Assembly: GCA_020201075.1 (NCBI GenBank)
Contig: JAIVHL010000129.1
Location: forward strand, 1-38,938
DNA from: Halomonas sp.
GTDB taxonomy: Bacteria > Pseudomonadota > Gammaproteobacteria > Pseudomonadales > Halomonadaceae
Direction: 5' to 3'
DNA length: 38,938 nucleotides
Positions 1-9,414 of this stretch are shown here, piece by piece. Position numbers and translations under genes: made by a program. How positions within the stretch are numbered: the stretch's first letter is position 1; every line of letters starts with the position of its first letter. The notes under the pieces are model-generated. The model did no database searches. It had not been told where the DNA came from and saw only the letters and a program-made list of their open reading frames with translations.

Positions 1-1
1 C

Positions 2-133
2 AGCGCCCTGGCCAGCGACATACCGCTGGATGCAGAGCTCCTGAACCACGCGGGGGCTGCCGAGGTGCTGGCCGCCCTGCTCGACGCCGGCAGTCTAACC
101 TGGGAAGGCGAGTTCGATGAGTCATCGACATGA
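2..133 (+). CDS. C-terminal fragment of a CDS entering from the left edge (unknown product)
   Basis: Open frame from the window edge: SALASDIPLDAELLNHAGAAEVLAALLDAGSLTWEGEFDESST*, stop at 131-133, just upstream of the GNAT gene. Weak resemblance to the C-terminal region of cupin-type ribosomal oxygenases. Confidence 0.45.
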   Translation, partial: SALASDIPLDAELLNHAGAAEVLAALLDAGSLTWEGEFDESST

Positions 134-170
134 CGCTGCACCCGCCCCGGGCTGCAGAGAGGCAGCAGAA

Positions 171-608
171 ATGACAAAAAGCACCCTGACCATTCATGAA
201 GGCAGCTGGGAGGCCCTGGGCGAGTCCGCCAGCGAGATCCGCCAAATCGTCTTCATCGAGGAGCAGCGGGTCCCTTTCGCCGAGGAATGGGACGGCCGCG
301 ACGACGACTGCCGCCACTTCCTGGCACTGCTGGACGGCGCGCCGGTGGGCACTGCGCGACTGCTGTCCGACGCCCATATCGGACGGGTAGCGGTGCTGGC
401 CGAGGCCCGCGGCTCGGGAATAGGCGCGGCGCTGATGTTGGCCGCCATCGAGACCGCCCGCCGCGAGAACTATCCCGCCGTGGAGCTTGCCGCCCAGACC
501 CACGCACTGACCTTCTACGAGCGCCTGGGCTTCACGGCCTTCGGTGATCAGTTCCTCGATGCCGGTATTCCGCACCGCAATATGCGCCTCGAGCTCAGCG
601 AAGTCTGA
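171..608 (+). CDS. GNAT family N-acetyltransferase
   Basis: ORF 117-608; likely start at 171 (MTKSTLTIHEGSW...). Contains the GNAT acetyl-CoA motif region (RVAVLAEARGSGIGAALM) and C-terminal ALTFYERLGFTAFGDQFLDAGIPHRNMRL. Confidence 0.88.
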   Translation: MTKSTLTIHEGSWEALGESASEIRQIVFIEEQRVPFAEEWDGRDDDCRHFLALLDGAPVGTARLLSDAHIGRVAVLAEARGSGIGAALMLAAIETARRENYPAVELAAQTHALTFYERLGFTAFGDQFLDAGIPHRNMRLELSEV

Positions 609-933
609 CCCTTTCACGCCGCATCAGAGCGAAAAACGACTACACGGCCATGACCTTTTGCCTCTTCGTGTAGTCGAGCTACAACGCCCCCTCCCCCTAA
701 GAGCCCATTGTTGAAGCCCATGACCATGGGCCATAGTGCTCACCACGGCGAAAGAAAAACGACTGTTTCACATTGGCCATGCGCCCACTGTCTTGCATTC
801 GTTTCAAATTTGCCAGGGTTCGACCAAGGCCGCAGAGACAAGCCGGCGGCGATGAACGAACCTGAACCCACTTCGCAGGTGCAGCATAAGCCGCTACCGG
901 CATACCAACGACCAGATTCGAGGAGAACGGCCC

Positions 934-2529
934 ATGTCATACCAGGACGATATCAAGGCGCTGACCAACCTTCGCGAGGCTCAGCGCGGTAAGTGGGCGG
1001 CCATCAGCCCCGAGAACGTTGCCCGCATGCGTGCCCAGAACCGTTTCAAGACCGGACTGGACATCGCCAAGTACACCGCTAAGATCATGCGCGATGACAT
1101 GGCTGCCTATGACGCCGACACCGCCCAGTACACCCAGTCGCTGGGCTGCTGGCACGGCTTCATCGGCCAGCAGAAGCTGATTTCCATCAAGAAACACTTC
1201 GGCACTACCAAGCGCCGCTACCTCTATCTTTCCGGTTGGATGGTCGCCGCATTGCGCAGCGAGTTCGGCCCCCTGCCCGACCAGTCCATGCACGAAAAGA
1301 CCACCGTGTCGGGCCTGATCGGCGAGCTCTACACCTTCCTGCGTCAGGCCGATGCGTGGGAGCTGAACCACCTGTTCCGCGACCTGGAGGAAGCCCAGAA
1401 AGCCGGCGACAACGCCCGCGCCGACGAGCTGATCGCCAAGATCGACAACCATGAGACCCATGTAGTGCCGATCATTGCCGATATCGATGCCGGTTTTGGC
1501 AACGCCGAGGCGACCTACTTGCTGGCCAAGCAGATGATCGAAGCCGGTGCCTGCTGCATCCAGATCGAGAATCAGGTCTCCGACGAGAAGCAGTGCGGTC
1601 ATCAGGACGGCAAGGTCACCGTGCCCCACGAAGACTTTCTGGCCAAGATCAACGCCGTCCGCTACGCCTTCCTGGAACTCGGGGTCGAAGACGGCGTCAT
1701 CGTCGCCCGTACCGATTCCCTGGGAGCCGGCCTGACCCAGAAGATCGCCGTGACCAACGAACCGGGCGACCTGGGCGACCAGTACAACAGCTTCCTGGAC
1801 GGCGACGAGATCGGCAGCGCCTCCGACATCAACAACGGCGACGTGGTCATCAAGCAGGACGGCAAGCTGGTCAAGGTCAAGCGCCTGGCCTCCGGCCTGT
1901 TCCAGTTCAAGCCGGGTACCGGTGAAGACCGCGTGGTGCTGGACTGCATCACCAGCCTGCAGAACGGCGCCGACCTGCTGTGGATCGAGACCGAGAAGCC
2001 CCACGTCGGCCAGATCGCCGCCATGGTCAACCGCATCCGCGAGGTCTGCCCTGACGCCAAGCTGGTCTACAACAACTCGCCGTCCTTCAACTGGACCCTG
2101 AACTTCCGCCAGCAGGTGTTCGACGCCTGGGAAAAGGAAGGCAAGGATGTATCAGCCTACGAGCGCGCCAAGCTGATGGGCGCCGAGTACGACGACACCG
2201 AGCTGGGTCAGTTGGCCGACGAGTGGACCCGTAACTTCCAGCGCGATAGCGCTCGCGAAGCCGGCATCTTCCACCACCTGATCACCCTGCCGACCTACCA
2301 CACCGCGGCCCTGTCCACCGACAGCCTGGCCAAGGGATATTTCGGCGACCAGGGCATGCTCGCCTACGTGGAAGGCGTTCAGCGCCGCGAGATCCGAGAG
2401 GGCATCGCCACCGTCAGGCATCAGGACATGGCCGGCTCCAACATCGGTGACGACCACAAGGAGTTCTTCCACGGCGAGGCAGCACTCAAGGCCGGTGGCA
2501 AGGACAACACCATGAATCAGTTCGGTTGA
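934..2529 (+). CDS. aceA: isocitrate lyase (long, Pseudomonas-type)
   Basis: 531 aa; has the ICL signature KQCGHQ (SDEKQCGHQDGKV), the GLDIAKYTAK start region and conserved YNNSPSFNW. Confidence 0.96.
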   Translation: MSYQDDIKALTNLREAQRGKWAAISPENVARMRAQNRFKTGLDIAKYTAKIMRDDMAAYDADTAQYTQSLGCWHGFIGQQKLISIKKHFGTTKRRYLYLSGWMVAALRSEFGPLPDQSMHEKTTVSGLIGELYTFLRQADAWELNHLFRDLEEAQKAGDNARADELIAKIDNHETHVVPIIADIDAGFGNAEATYLLAKQMIEAGACCIQIENQVSDEKQCGHQDGKVTVPHEDFLAKINAVRYAFLELGVEDGVIVARTDSLGAGLTQKIAVTNEPGDLGDQYNSFLDGDEIGSASDINNGDVVIKQDGKLVKVKRLASGLFQFKPGTGEDRVVLDCITSLQNGADLLWIETEKPHVGQIAAMVNRIREVCPDAKLVYNNSPSFNWTLNFRQQVFDAWEKEGKDVSAYERAKLMGAEYDDTELGQLADEWTRNFQRDSAREAGIFHHLITLPTYHTAALSTDSLAKGYFGDQGMLAYVEGVQRREIREGIATVRHQDMAGSNIGDDHKEFFHGEAALKAGGKDNTMNQFG

Positions 2530-2572
2530 TCCCAAGCCGGCTGACGATGGTACTCAGATAATACGGAAACTT

Positions 2573-2600
2573 GGGGAGGCGATTGCCTCCCCTTTTTTGT
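2573..2600 (+). terminator. Rho-independent terminator downstream of aceA
   Basis: GGGGAGGC-GATT-GCCTCCCC followed by TTTTTT. Confidence 0.88.
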
Positions 2601-2680
2601 GCGCCAGTTTTGTGCATCAATTGTATGAATCAGGAACCCTGCGGCCCAGGAAGTCTTTTACGACTAAATTTGCGATAAAA

Positions 2681-2712
2681 AACAAGGGGCAGCCGTTGGC
2701 TGCCCCTTCTTT
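2681..2712 (-). terminator. Rho-independent terminator downstream of slyD
   Basis: GGGGCAGCC-GTT/AAC-GGCTGCCCC; read on the minus strand it is followed by TTGTTTTTT. Confidence 0.85.
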
Positions 2713-2751
2713 CGATGACCGCTGCTTTTACTGCCAGCTGCCAAGCACCGT

Positions 2752-3234
2752 TCAGTGTTGGTGACCACCTTCACCGTGGACATGGCCATGTTCGAGCTCT
2801 TCCTCGCTGGCTTCCCGCACCGAGGCAATCTCGACGGCAAAATTGAGAGTCTGACCGGCCAGGGGGTGATTGCCGTCGACGGTGACGGTGTCACCCTCCA
2901 CGCTGGTCACCGTAACCATCAGCGGGCCGCCCTGGGTCTGAGCCTGAAACTGCATGCCCGGCTCGATGCCCTCAACGCCCTGGAACGCATCGCGCGGAAC
3001 TTCCTGCACCAGCTGTTCCTGCTTCTCGCCGTAGCCTTCTCCCGGCTCGACCACGGCGCTGAGTTTGTCACCGGCCTGACGACCTTCCAGTTCCTTCTCG
3101 AGACCCGGGACGATGTTGCCGGCGCCGTGGAGATAGGTCAGAGGCTCGCGGCCTTCCGAGCTGTCCAGCACTTCACCTGTATCGTTGGTCAGGGTGTAGT
3201 GGAACGAGACAACGGAGTTTTGCGCAATCAACAT
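2752..3234 (-). CDS. slyD: FKBP-type peptidyl-prolyl cis-trans isomerase, SlyD family
   Basis: 160 aa: VSFHYTLTNDTGEVLDSSEGREPLTYLHGAGNIVPGLEKEL... plus a His-rich tail (GHVHGEGGHQH). Confidence 0.93.
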   Translation of the reverse strand: MLIAQNSVVSFHYTLTNDTGEVLDSSEGREPLTYLHGAGNIVPGLEKELEGRQAGDKLSAVVEPGEGYGEKQEQLVQEVPRDAFQGVEGIEPGMQFQAQTQGGPLMVTVTSVEGDTVTVDGNHPLAGQTLNFAVEIASVREASEEELEHGHVHGEGGHQH

Positions 3235-3491
3235 TAATCAACCTTTCGGTGTGTACATGTCCCGATATGGTAACGCGTGAAAAGGGTGGCTGTCAGGGGC
3301 ATGGAAGATTTTCAGGATCACGAACCAGATCCTGAAAGGTCTTCACGCGCCAGGCCTGAAGCAGGAGAGATCAGGCAAGACGCCTCCAGCGACGGGTTGA
3401 CCTATGGACGGTTGCGCCGGAGTGCCGGCGCGGCTAACCTAGCCGACAACTTTTTATGCCTGACTTCCACCCCTTGCATGGAGATCCGCCC

Positions 3492-3773
3492 ATGACCCAA
3501 ATTGTGATCTGGCTAATCGCCTTCGTGGCGATTTTCTTTCTCACTTTCACGCGCTGGGACAGCGTCAGCCCGTCGCTTGATCGCTCGCTTCCCAGCCTGC
3601 TCAAGAGCCACGGCAACAATCGTACCCTGTGGGGGCTTTCCCTGGCCGTCCTCGGGGCCACCGTGCTGGTTCGCCCGGTGGATATCCTGCTCACCGTGTT
3701 ACTGGCCGTGATCATCGGCCTGATCGGTTGGAAGCTCGCCGGCTGGGCAATGAACAAGGTTGATCTGCACTGA
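3492..3773 (+). CDS. small membrane protein
   Basis: MTQIVIWLIAFVAIFFLTF... with hydrophobic segments; in-frame start at 3492 is more plausible than 3456. Confidence 0.6.
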   Translation: MTQIVIWLIAFVAIFFLTFTRWDSVSPSLDRSLPSLLKSHGNNRTLWGLSLAVLGATVLVRPVDILLTVLLAVIIGLIGWKLAGWAMNKVDLH

Positions 3774-3798
3774 GCCACCCCCAGGCGCAATAAGGATC

Positions 3799-3848
3799 CT
3801 TGAAAGCAGAAGGCCCGTGGAGCGATCCACGGGCCTTCTGCTTTCAAG
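3799..3848. terminator. long perfect hairpin, likely terminator or mRNA-end structure
   Basis: CTTGAAAGCAGAAGGCCCGTGGA-GCGA-TCCACGGGCCTTCTGCTTTCAAG: 23-bp perfect stem, 4-nt loop. Confidence 0.75.
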
Positions 3849-3912
3849 CTAAACCATCTTGAAGACCTGAACACTCGAAATTAAGCGATAAATTACGTAA
3901 TCGCTCAGCTGC

Positions 3913-4380
3913 TCAGTAGGGAGCGACCGTCACGTTGGCGCCGCTGCCGATCAAGCGCACACGCTGGCCGGTCTGAAAACGCTGATCGGCCTTCTGCACG
4001 ACCACTACCCGCTGGCCATCATCGCGACGGATTTCCATCTCAAGGGCGTCAACTCGGTTGGCGGCCTCCTCGATGCGCGAGCCACCCACAGCGCCGCCGA
4101 TCACACCGGCAGCGGTGGCCAAATCACGGCCGGAGCCTCCACCTACCTGACGACCCAGCAGGCCACCGATCACGGCACCGCCACCGGTGCCGATGATCCC
4201 TCCTGCACGGCTGTCGGCCTGGATCTGTACCACGCGAATGGCCTCGATGGTGCCGAAGGTGACGCTCTGAGAGGAGCCTGCCTGGCTGCCGGTATAGACG
4301 TTACCGCCGTAAGGAGCCGTGTTGGCGCAGCCGGCCAGCGTCAGGGCACCAATGGCAAGTATGGGAAGAAGTCGCTTCAT
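3913..4380 (-). CDS. glycine-zipper 2TM outer-membrane lipoprotein (SlyB/Pcp-like)
   Basis: Signal peptide with lipobox MKRLLPILAIGALTLAGC, then GGIIGTGGGAVIGGLLGRQVGGGSGRDLATAAGVIGGAVGG. Confidence 0.88.
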   Translation of the reverse strand: MKRLLPILAIGALTLAGCANTAPYGGNVYTGSQAGSSQSVTFGTIEAIRVVQIQADSRAGGIIGTGGGAVIGGLLGRQVGGGSGRDLATAAGVIGGAVGGSRIEEAANRVDALEMEIRRDDGQRVVVVQKADQRFQTGQRVRLIGSGANVTVAPY

Positions 4381-4665
4381 GAAAAACCTCCTGAGAAAAA
4401 ACTGTCGGACCAGAACGGGCCTGGGCAAGCCCCGTAAAGCCCGAGTGGGATCGTAGAGTTAGTGGACACTGTTTTCTAACTAGATTCAACATCAACTTTT
4501 CGATGCTTCTACAATCGGGATTGACTCTATAAGTTTTATTCTAGCCCTGAATCGCACAAGGAATGTGAAAGCTTGAATTCAGGGCCCTGCTCTGGATGTA
4601 ACGCGGAGCAGGATCGAATCGCCGGTCGAATCATCCGTTTTCAGAGTCACACCCTCTGCTCGGCG

Positions 4666-5850
4666 TCAACCAACCGGTTCTTGTCGCCGCCAGAGCCAGA
4701 CGGCAGTCCCCAGGGTAATGCCCAGCACCAGCCAGGAGCCTACCGCGACCCCAGGCCAGGCGCCGGCCTGCCAGAACGGCTCAAGCCAGAAGGCGCCAAG
4801 GCTTGCGCCAGTGTAATAAAAGACCAGATAGAGCGCAGAGGCGCTGCCTCTTGCCTGCCCGGCGTGGCGGCCCACCCAGCTCGAGACCATGGCGTGCGCC
4901 AGAAAAAAACCAAAGGAGTTGATGGTCAGCCCGAGCACGATCAGCGCCAGCGACCCCGCCAGGGTCACCAGGGTCCCGCCCATCAAGATCAGGATGCCCA
5001 GCACCATGCAGGCGGGGGGTGACAGGCGCTTCGCCAGCCTCCCGGAGAGCGATGAGCCCAGGGTTCCCCCCAGGTAGGTCAGAAAGATCAATCCCAGCAC
5101 GCTCGGCCCTAGACCGAAGGGCGCCTGGGCCAGGCGAAAGGTCAGATAGCTGTACTGATTGATGAAAATCAGGAAGTTAAGCCCGCCCAGCAGGTAGGCG
5201 GCCAGCAGAAGCGGATTGCGCAAGTGCCCGTAAAGATCAGCCAGCGCACCTCGCAGCTCAAAGGGTCGGGGAGTGAACCCCCTGGACACCGGCAGCAGTT
5301 TCCAGAACACGACCAGTCCCACCAGGGTGATCGCCCCGACCGTCAGGAAACTGGCCGAGCTTCCGGCCACCTCACCCACTGCCCCGCCTACCACGCGACC
5401 GCTGATGCCGCCCAGGGAGTTGGCGCCGATATAGAGTCCGACCGCCGGCAGCATCGCCGAAGGCTCGAATTCGTCTCCCATCCATGCGATGGCCACTGCG
5501 GGAAGCCCTCCCAGCACGAAGCCCTGCACTCCCCGCAGGACCAGCAATGCCTCAAAGCTGGGCGCCAGCGCCAGTCCAAGGGATAGCATGCCAGCCGTCA
5601 GCAGCGTAAGGCGCATGATGGCGGCACGCCCAATGGCATCCGACAGAGGCCCGAAGACCAGCAGAGAAGCGGCAAGGGCCAGGGTCGCGACCGACATCAC
5701 CAGCCCCACTGCTAAAGTCGAGACGCCATAGGCCTCTCGCAGTTCGGGCAGCAGCGGTTGGGGAGCGTAAAGATTGATGAACACCAGGAAAGAGCCAAGG
5801 CTCAGCGCAAGAGTGGCTCTCCACCAGGCGCGAGTCCGAGCCTGGATCAT
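4666..5850 (-). CDS. MFS transporter (YnfM-like)
   Basis: 394 aa, multiple TM segments, MFS motif region FGPLSDAIGRAAIM; N-term LFINLYAPQPLLPELREAYGVS-like pattern typical of YnfM-type transporters. Confidence 0.88.
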   Translation of the reverse strand: MIQARTRAWWRATLALSLGSFLVFINLYAPQPLLPELREAYGVSTLAVGLVMSVATLALAASLLVFGPLSDAIGRAAIMRLTLLTAGMLSLGLALAPSFEALLVLRGVQGFVLGGLPAVAIAWMGDEFEPSAMLPAVGLYIGANSLGGISGRVVGGAVGEVAGSSASFLTVGAITLVGLVVFWKLLPVSRGFTPRPFELRGALADLYGHLRNPLLLAAYLLGGLNFLIFINQYSYLTFRLAQAPFGLGPSVLGLIFLTYLGGTLGSSLSGRLAKRLSPPACMVLGILILMGGTLVTLAGSLALIVLGLTINSFGFFLAHAMVSSWVGRHAGQARGSASALYLVFYYTGASLGAFWLEPFWQAGAWPGVAVGSWLVLGITLGTAVWLWRRQEPVG

Positions 5851-5885
5851 GGTATTAGTGCTCGTAGTGGAATGGGCGGCGCGAA

Positions 5886-6515
5886 TCAGCCCTGTCCGCC
5901 CGCCAGCGCCCGCTCGGCCAGATGGGTAGGCTCAAGGGTTCGACGCGCCTGCCAATAGTGGCGCTGCCAGTAGCGGTTTTCGAGGCGAGATATCATCACC
6001 CCGCGGGAGCTGGAGGCATGCATGAAACGACCCCCACCCAGATAGATCCCCACATGGTTATAGCGGCCAGGCGGACGGAAGAAGACCAGATCACCGGGCG
6101 CTAGATCACCACGCGACACGGGGTGCCCTTGATTGACCTGCTCGCCGGTGGTGCGGGGCAGCGAGACCCGGAAGGTCTCCTCAAAAACATTCTGCACCAG
6201 CGCCGAACAATCCACCCCCTGGAAGGAGGTGCCGCCGATACGGTAGGGAGTACCTACCCAACGTTCATGCTGGGCCAGCAGGGCTTGCTGGATCAATGCG
6301 GGCGGAGGGTTGCCCAGGCTGCGCGCCTCGATGATGGGGTTGTCCACAGGAGACATTGCCCGCTCCCAGTCGCTGGACAACCCGGGCAGTTGGCGGGCGA
6401 AGTAGGCCTCATCTGCGTCGCGTGACGCGACATCGCGAGGGGAGGATGCACAGCCGGCCAGGAGCGCCAGCGACAAAATAACACCCAGTGAGCGGCACGA
6501 CGAAGTGACGTCCAT
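5886..6515 (-). CDS. NlpC/P60 family lipoprotein (cell-wall peptidase)
   Basis: Lipobox LALLAGCASS; catalytic Cys motif GVDCSALVQNVF; His region YNHVGIYLGGGRFMHASSSRGV. Confidence 0.92.
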   Translation of the reverse strand: MDVTSSCRSLGVILSLALLAGCASSPRDVASRDADEAYFARQLPGLSSDWERAMSPVDNPIIEARSLGNPPPALIQQALLAQHERWVGTPYRIGGTSFQGVDCSALVQNVFEETFRVSLPRTTGEQVNQGHPVSRGDLAPGDLVFFRPPGRYNHVGIYLGGGRFMHASSSRGVMISRLENRYWQRHYWQARRTLEPTHLAERALAGGQG

Positions 6516-6729
6516 TCCAGCGGTGACCTCTATCCGGAGTCGCCCCCCGCCCGCACAAAACCCGATGCGAGGGAATCATCGCTGTGGAAGTGGTGCCGGC
6601 ATCCGGTATCACTGCCATAGCGGCCTGTCGGCGGCTCGCTGTGTAACATGGCTCCCGACAGGTGGAGCCTCATATAGGTAAATCGACTATAAACCAGCTT
6701 CTGGCGGTTGGCGAGTCTTGCCGCAAGCA

Positions 6730-9195
6730 TCAGTGCAGGGTGCGCGAGTCCCCCGGCAGAGTGTCGATATGCATCGGCGCCCAGTGGCGGGGACGTGCCC
6801 CGGGAAACTCCAGACTCGCCCAAGGGCCCACCAGGGGGGGAGCGGCGGTCAGCCAAGCGATCAGCGCCTGGCGAAAGCCAGCAAGAAAGCTCTCTCTCTC
6901 CGGCGTCTCGCCCATAAAGAAGGAAAAGCCGGCGTGAAGCCCTCGGGCATAGGCTTCCCACCCCGAGTAGTGGGCAGCTGCCAGGTCGTGGGCGCGCTCC
7001 AGCACCGCTACGAAAGCGCCTTCCTCCAGCCAGCCAAGCTGGCGAGCAGCGATGGCCAGGTCCACCACCTGAGCAACGTCCCAAGCGGCCATATCTGTCT
7101 CATTGCAGGCGTCTTCGTTGTCTCGCACCCGCTGCAGGCGCAGCAGGTGGGTGCGCTCCTCATCGCGGCACTCGCCGGACTCCAGGGTGGCGATCTCGGA
7201 ATCAAGCCGGGCAACGTTCAGGGTGTAGGGCGCATAGTTGATCAGGTACTCCTGCCGGTCGCCGGACTCGAGCAGAAACTCTAAGAACTCCCCCAGTTCC
7301 TCGGCTTCCTGAAGTCCGTAGTGGCCGTCGATCCATTCGCGAATCGACACGCACTCGCGCTCGCTCTCCCGGTGGGGCAGGCTCCAGGCCGGGCTGTTGA
7401 GTGGCCCCACCAGCGCCATAGAAGTGAAAACGCTCAGGCTGGGCCGTGGGCCAGGTTCCTGCCATTCGCCAACACGCCAGTCGACCCAGTGGAGCAGACT
7501 GCCGGGGTCCTCCTGATGCCAGCGAATTTCCAAGGCCAGGGACGGCTGCTCCTCCTCGGGCAACAGTGTCTCCCAGCTTGCCCAGGCCTCCATCAGGCGA
7601 CGAGCGTCTGGATAGAAACGGCACAGGGAAGCACGCAGGGCATCGGCCAGAGACGTCAGTCCATGGGCATCAAAACCCTCGCTGTCCATGGCCATTTGCA
7701 GGTAAAAAGCGTACTTCTCGGCCATGTGAATGGTGGCCGCATGGCGACTGCCACGACGCAAACCATCGCGCTGGTCCAATCTCGCCGGATCGGCGTGGCC
7801 AAAGGAGGTCTCCACTGGCGGGAGGGCACCATGGGCGGCATCGGCCGCTAGTTGGTTGAGGTGGTGCGCCTGGGCCGGCAGCCAGTAGCGAGAGAGCGCC
7901 TCGATCCCCTCGTCAGGGTGCAGATCAAGGGTCTCGGCCAGGTACTCGCGGGCATCATCGCGCCGCGCTGCTGACACCTGCTCAACGGGACCCTGCCGTG
8001 CGGCCAGCTCGGGCTCACGCACCGCGGCCAGCGCCAGCACCCAGTGCCGAGGATCGGACCGCCAGGACCGTATGGCTTGCCGGGAACGCTCCAACAGGTC
8101 ATGCCCCACCAGCCCCTGCAGCGCAGGCCGCCATGGGCTTATAGGCGACTGCCGCAGGAGGCGCCAGTCGGCCTCGAAGGCGGGTAACAGATTGCGTCCC
8201 TCGAAGAGACTTCTACCGCGCTGATAGGCCCGGGCCAGAGCCGACCAATCGCTGTAGCGATGCAACACCAGATCGGCGCCATGCAGGGCAAAGTCGGTGG
8301 CTTCGCGGCCGCTAAGCCAGCCAAGGCAGGCGCCCGCCCAGGCCAGATCCACCAGCCTCAGCCAGTCCCAGGCAGCCCACTCAAGCGGCTCGCCATGCTC
8401 GACAAGCTCGAGCAGCACCCGGCCATAGCGCTGCTCGCCTTGATCGAGCTTGTTGAGCCAGGCATAGCGGCTTGCCGGGTCGCTCCCAAGCAGCCGCGTC
8501 GCGTCCAGATCCCACCCCTGGCGATCCCCCTGGGCTCCCAGCCACAGCAGAACGCGAAGCAGATCGTCGCGCCCTCGGATCTGCCAATCATCGGCCAGCC
8601 AATCCGTGAGGCTAGACCAGTCCTGCTCATCAGCGGGCACCACCATCACTGGCGCGAAGCCGGCACGCAGTCGCCACACCTGGGCCTCTTCCTCAGCTGG
8701 CCACAGCGGCGGCAGATCATCGTGTATCGCCAGCCATTCACCCAGGCGCTCCCAGGTGATGCCGTGACCCTCATATTCGAGAGCCGCCAATGCTTCGCAG
8801 GCCGTGGAAAAACCGTCATCTCCATGTATCCAGCCATCGGCGCTGCGCGCTCTGCGTAGTGCCGCCAGCCAGGCGTCAAGATCGCTGTGATGAGCGCTGA
8901 TCTCGCCGGCCAGGCGATGAGCCCAGGCGCGGCTCGTGGTCTCGTCCAGCCAACCGGCGCCGCCGGCCAGTGCGACCAGTTCCAGGGCCGCCAGCAGGCG
9001 GGCCGGATCGGCCATACTTCCGCCCGCGCCAAAGGACTCCACCAGGCGCCAGCCAAGCTCGCCGCGATCCGCCACACCCAACGCTTGCAGGCGCACCAGG
9101 GCGGCCTGCGCCTCCACGCTCAGCGGGTCTGGGTCGAAGGCCCAATCACACAGCACCAGCTGCTGGGCCCACCAGGCATTCAGAGGATCGATCAA
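6730..9195 (-). CDS. DUF1266-like large hypothetical protein, apparently multi-copy
   Basis: 821 aa. C-terminal segment AAWDVAQVVDLAIAARQLGWLEEGAFVAVLERAHDLAAAHYSGWEAYARGLHAGFSFF resembles DUF1266; similar segments occur in the middle (AAWDWLRLVDLAWAGACLGWLSGREATDF...YSDWSALARAYQRGRSLF) and near the N-terminus. Confidence 0.75.
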   Translation of the reverse strand: MIDPLNAWWAQQLVLCDWAFDPDPLSVEAQAALVRLQALGVADRGELGWRLVESFGAGGSMADPARLLAALELVALAGGAGWLDETTSRAWAHRLAGEISAHHSDLDAWLAALRRARSADGWIHGDDGFSTACEALAALEYEGHGITWERLGEWLAIHDDLPPLWPAEEEAQVWRLRAGFAPVMVVPADEQDWSSLTDWLADDWQIRGRDDLLRVLLWLGAQGDRQGWDLDATRLLGSDPASRYAWLNKLDQGEQRYGRVLLELVEHGEPLEWAAWDWLRLVDLAWAGACLGWLSGREATDFALHGADLVLHRYSDWSALARAYQRGRSLFEGRNLLPAFEADWRLLRQSPISPWRPALQGLVGHDLLERSRQAIRSWRSDPRHWVLALAAVREPELAARQGPVEQVSAARRDDAREYLAETLDLHPDEGIEALSRYWLPAQAHHLNQLAADAAHGALPPVETSFGHADPARLDQRDGLRRGSRHAATIHMAEKYAFYLQMAMDSEGFDAHGLTSLADALRASLCRFYPDARRLMEAWASWETLLPEEEQPSLALEIRWHQEDPGSLLHWVDWRVGEWQEPGPRPSLSVFTSMALVGPLNSPAWSLPHRESERECVSIREWIDGHYGLQEAEELGEFLEFLLESGDRQEYLINYAPYTLNVARLDSEIATLESGECRDEERTHLLRLQRVRDNEDACNETDMAAWDVAQVVDLAIAARQLGWLEEGAFVAVLERAHDLAAAHYSGWEAYARGLHAGFSFFMGETPERESFLAGFRQALIAWLTAAPPLVGPWASLEFPGARPRHWAPMHIDTLPGDSRTLH

Positions 9196-9414
9196 GGCTC
9201 ACCTCGGCATCAGTCAGTAAGGCAGGGGGCGTAGGCAAATTCGGCATCATCTTTTCAGGCGCAACAGTGTAGCGGAAAGCAAGGCTGTCGCCGATGGGTC
9301 GAGCCTCTCCTTTTCGTTCGAATCCAACGCGTGTCGCTCACTGCCCAGGCTTGGCGAGACGTTTCAAATAATGCACACTGTGTAAAATATGACGACAATT
9401 CCCACGGAGATACC

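Noticed and set aside
4544-4585. Inverted repeat GCCCTGAAT...ATTCAGGGC
   Set aside because: Short arms with a 24-nt spacer; could occur by chance, and no adjacent gene suggests a function.
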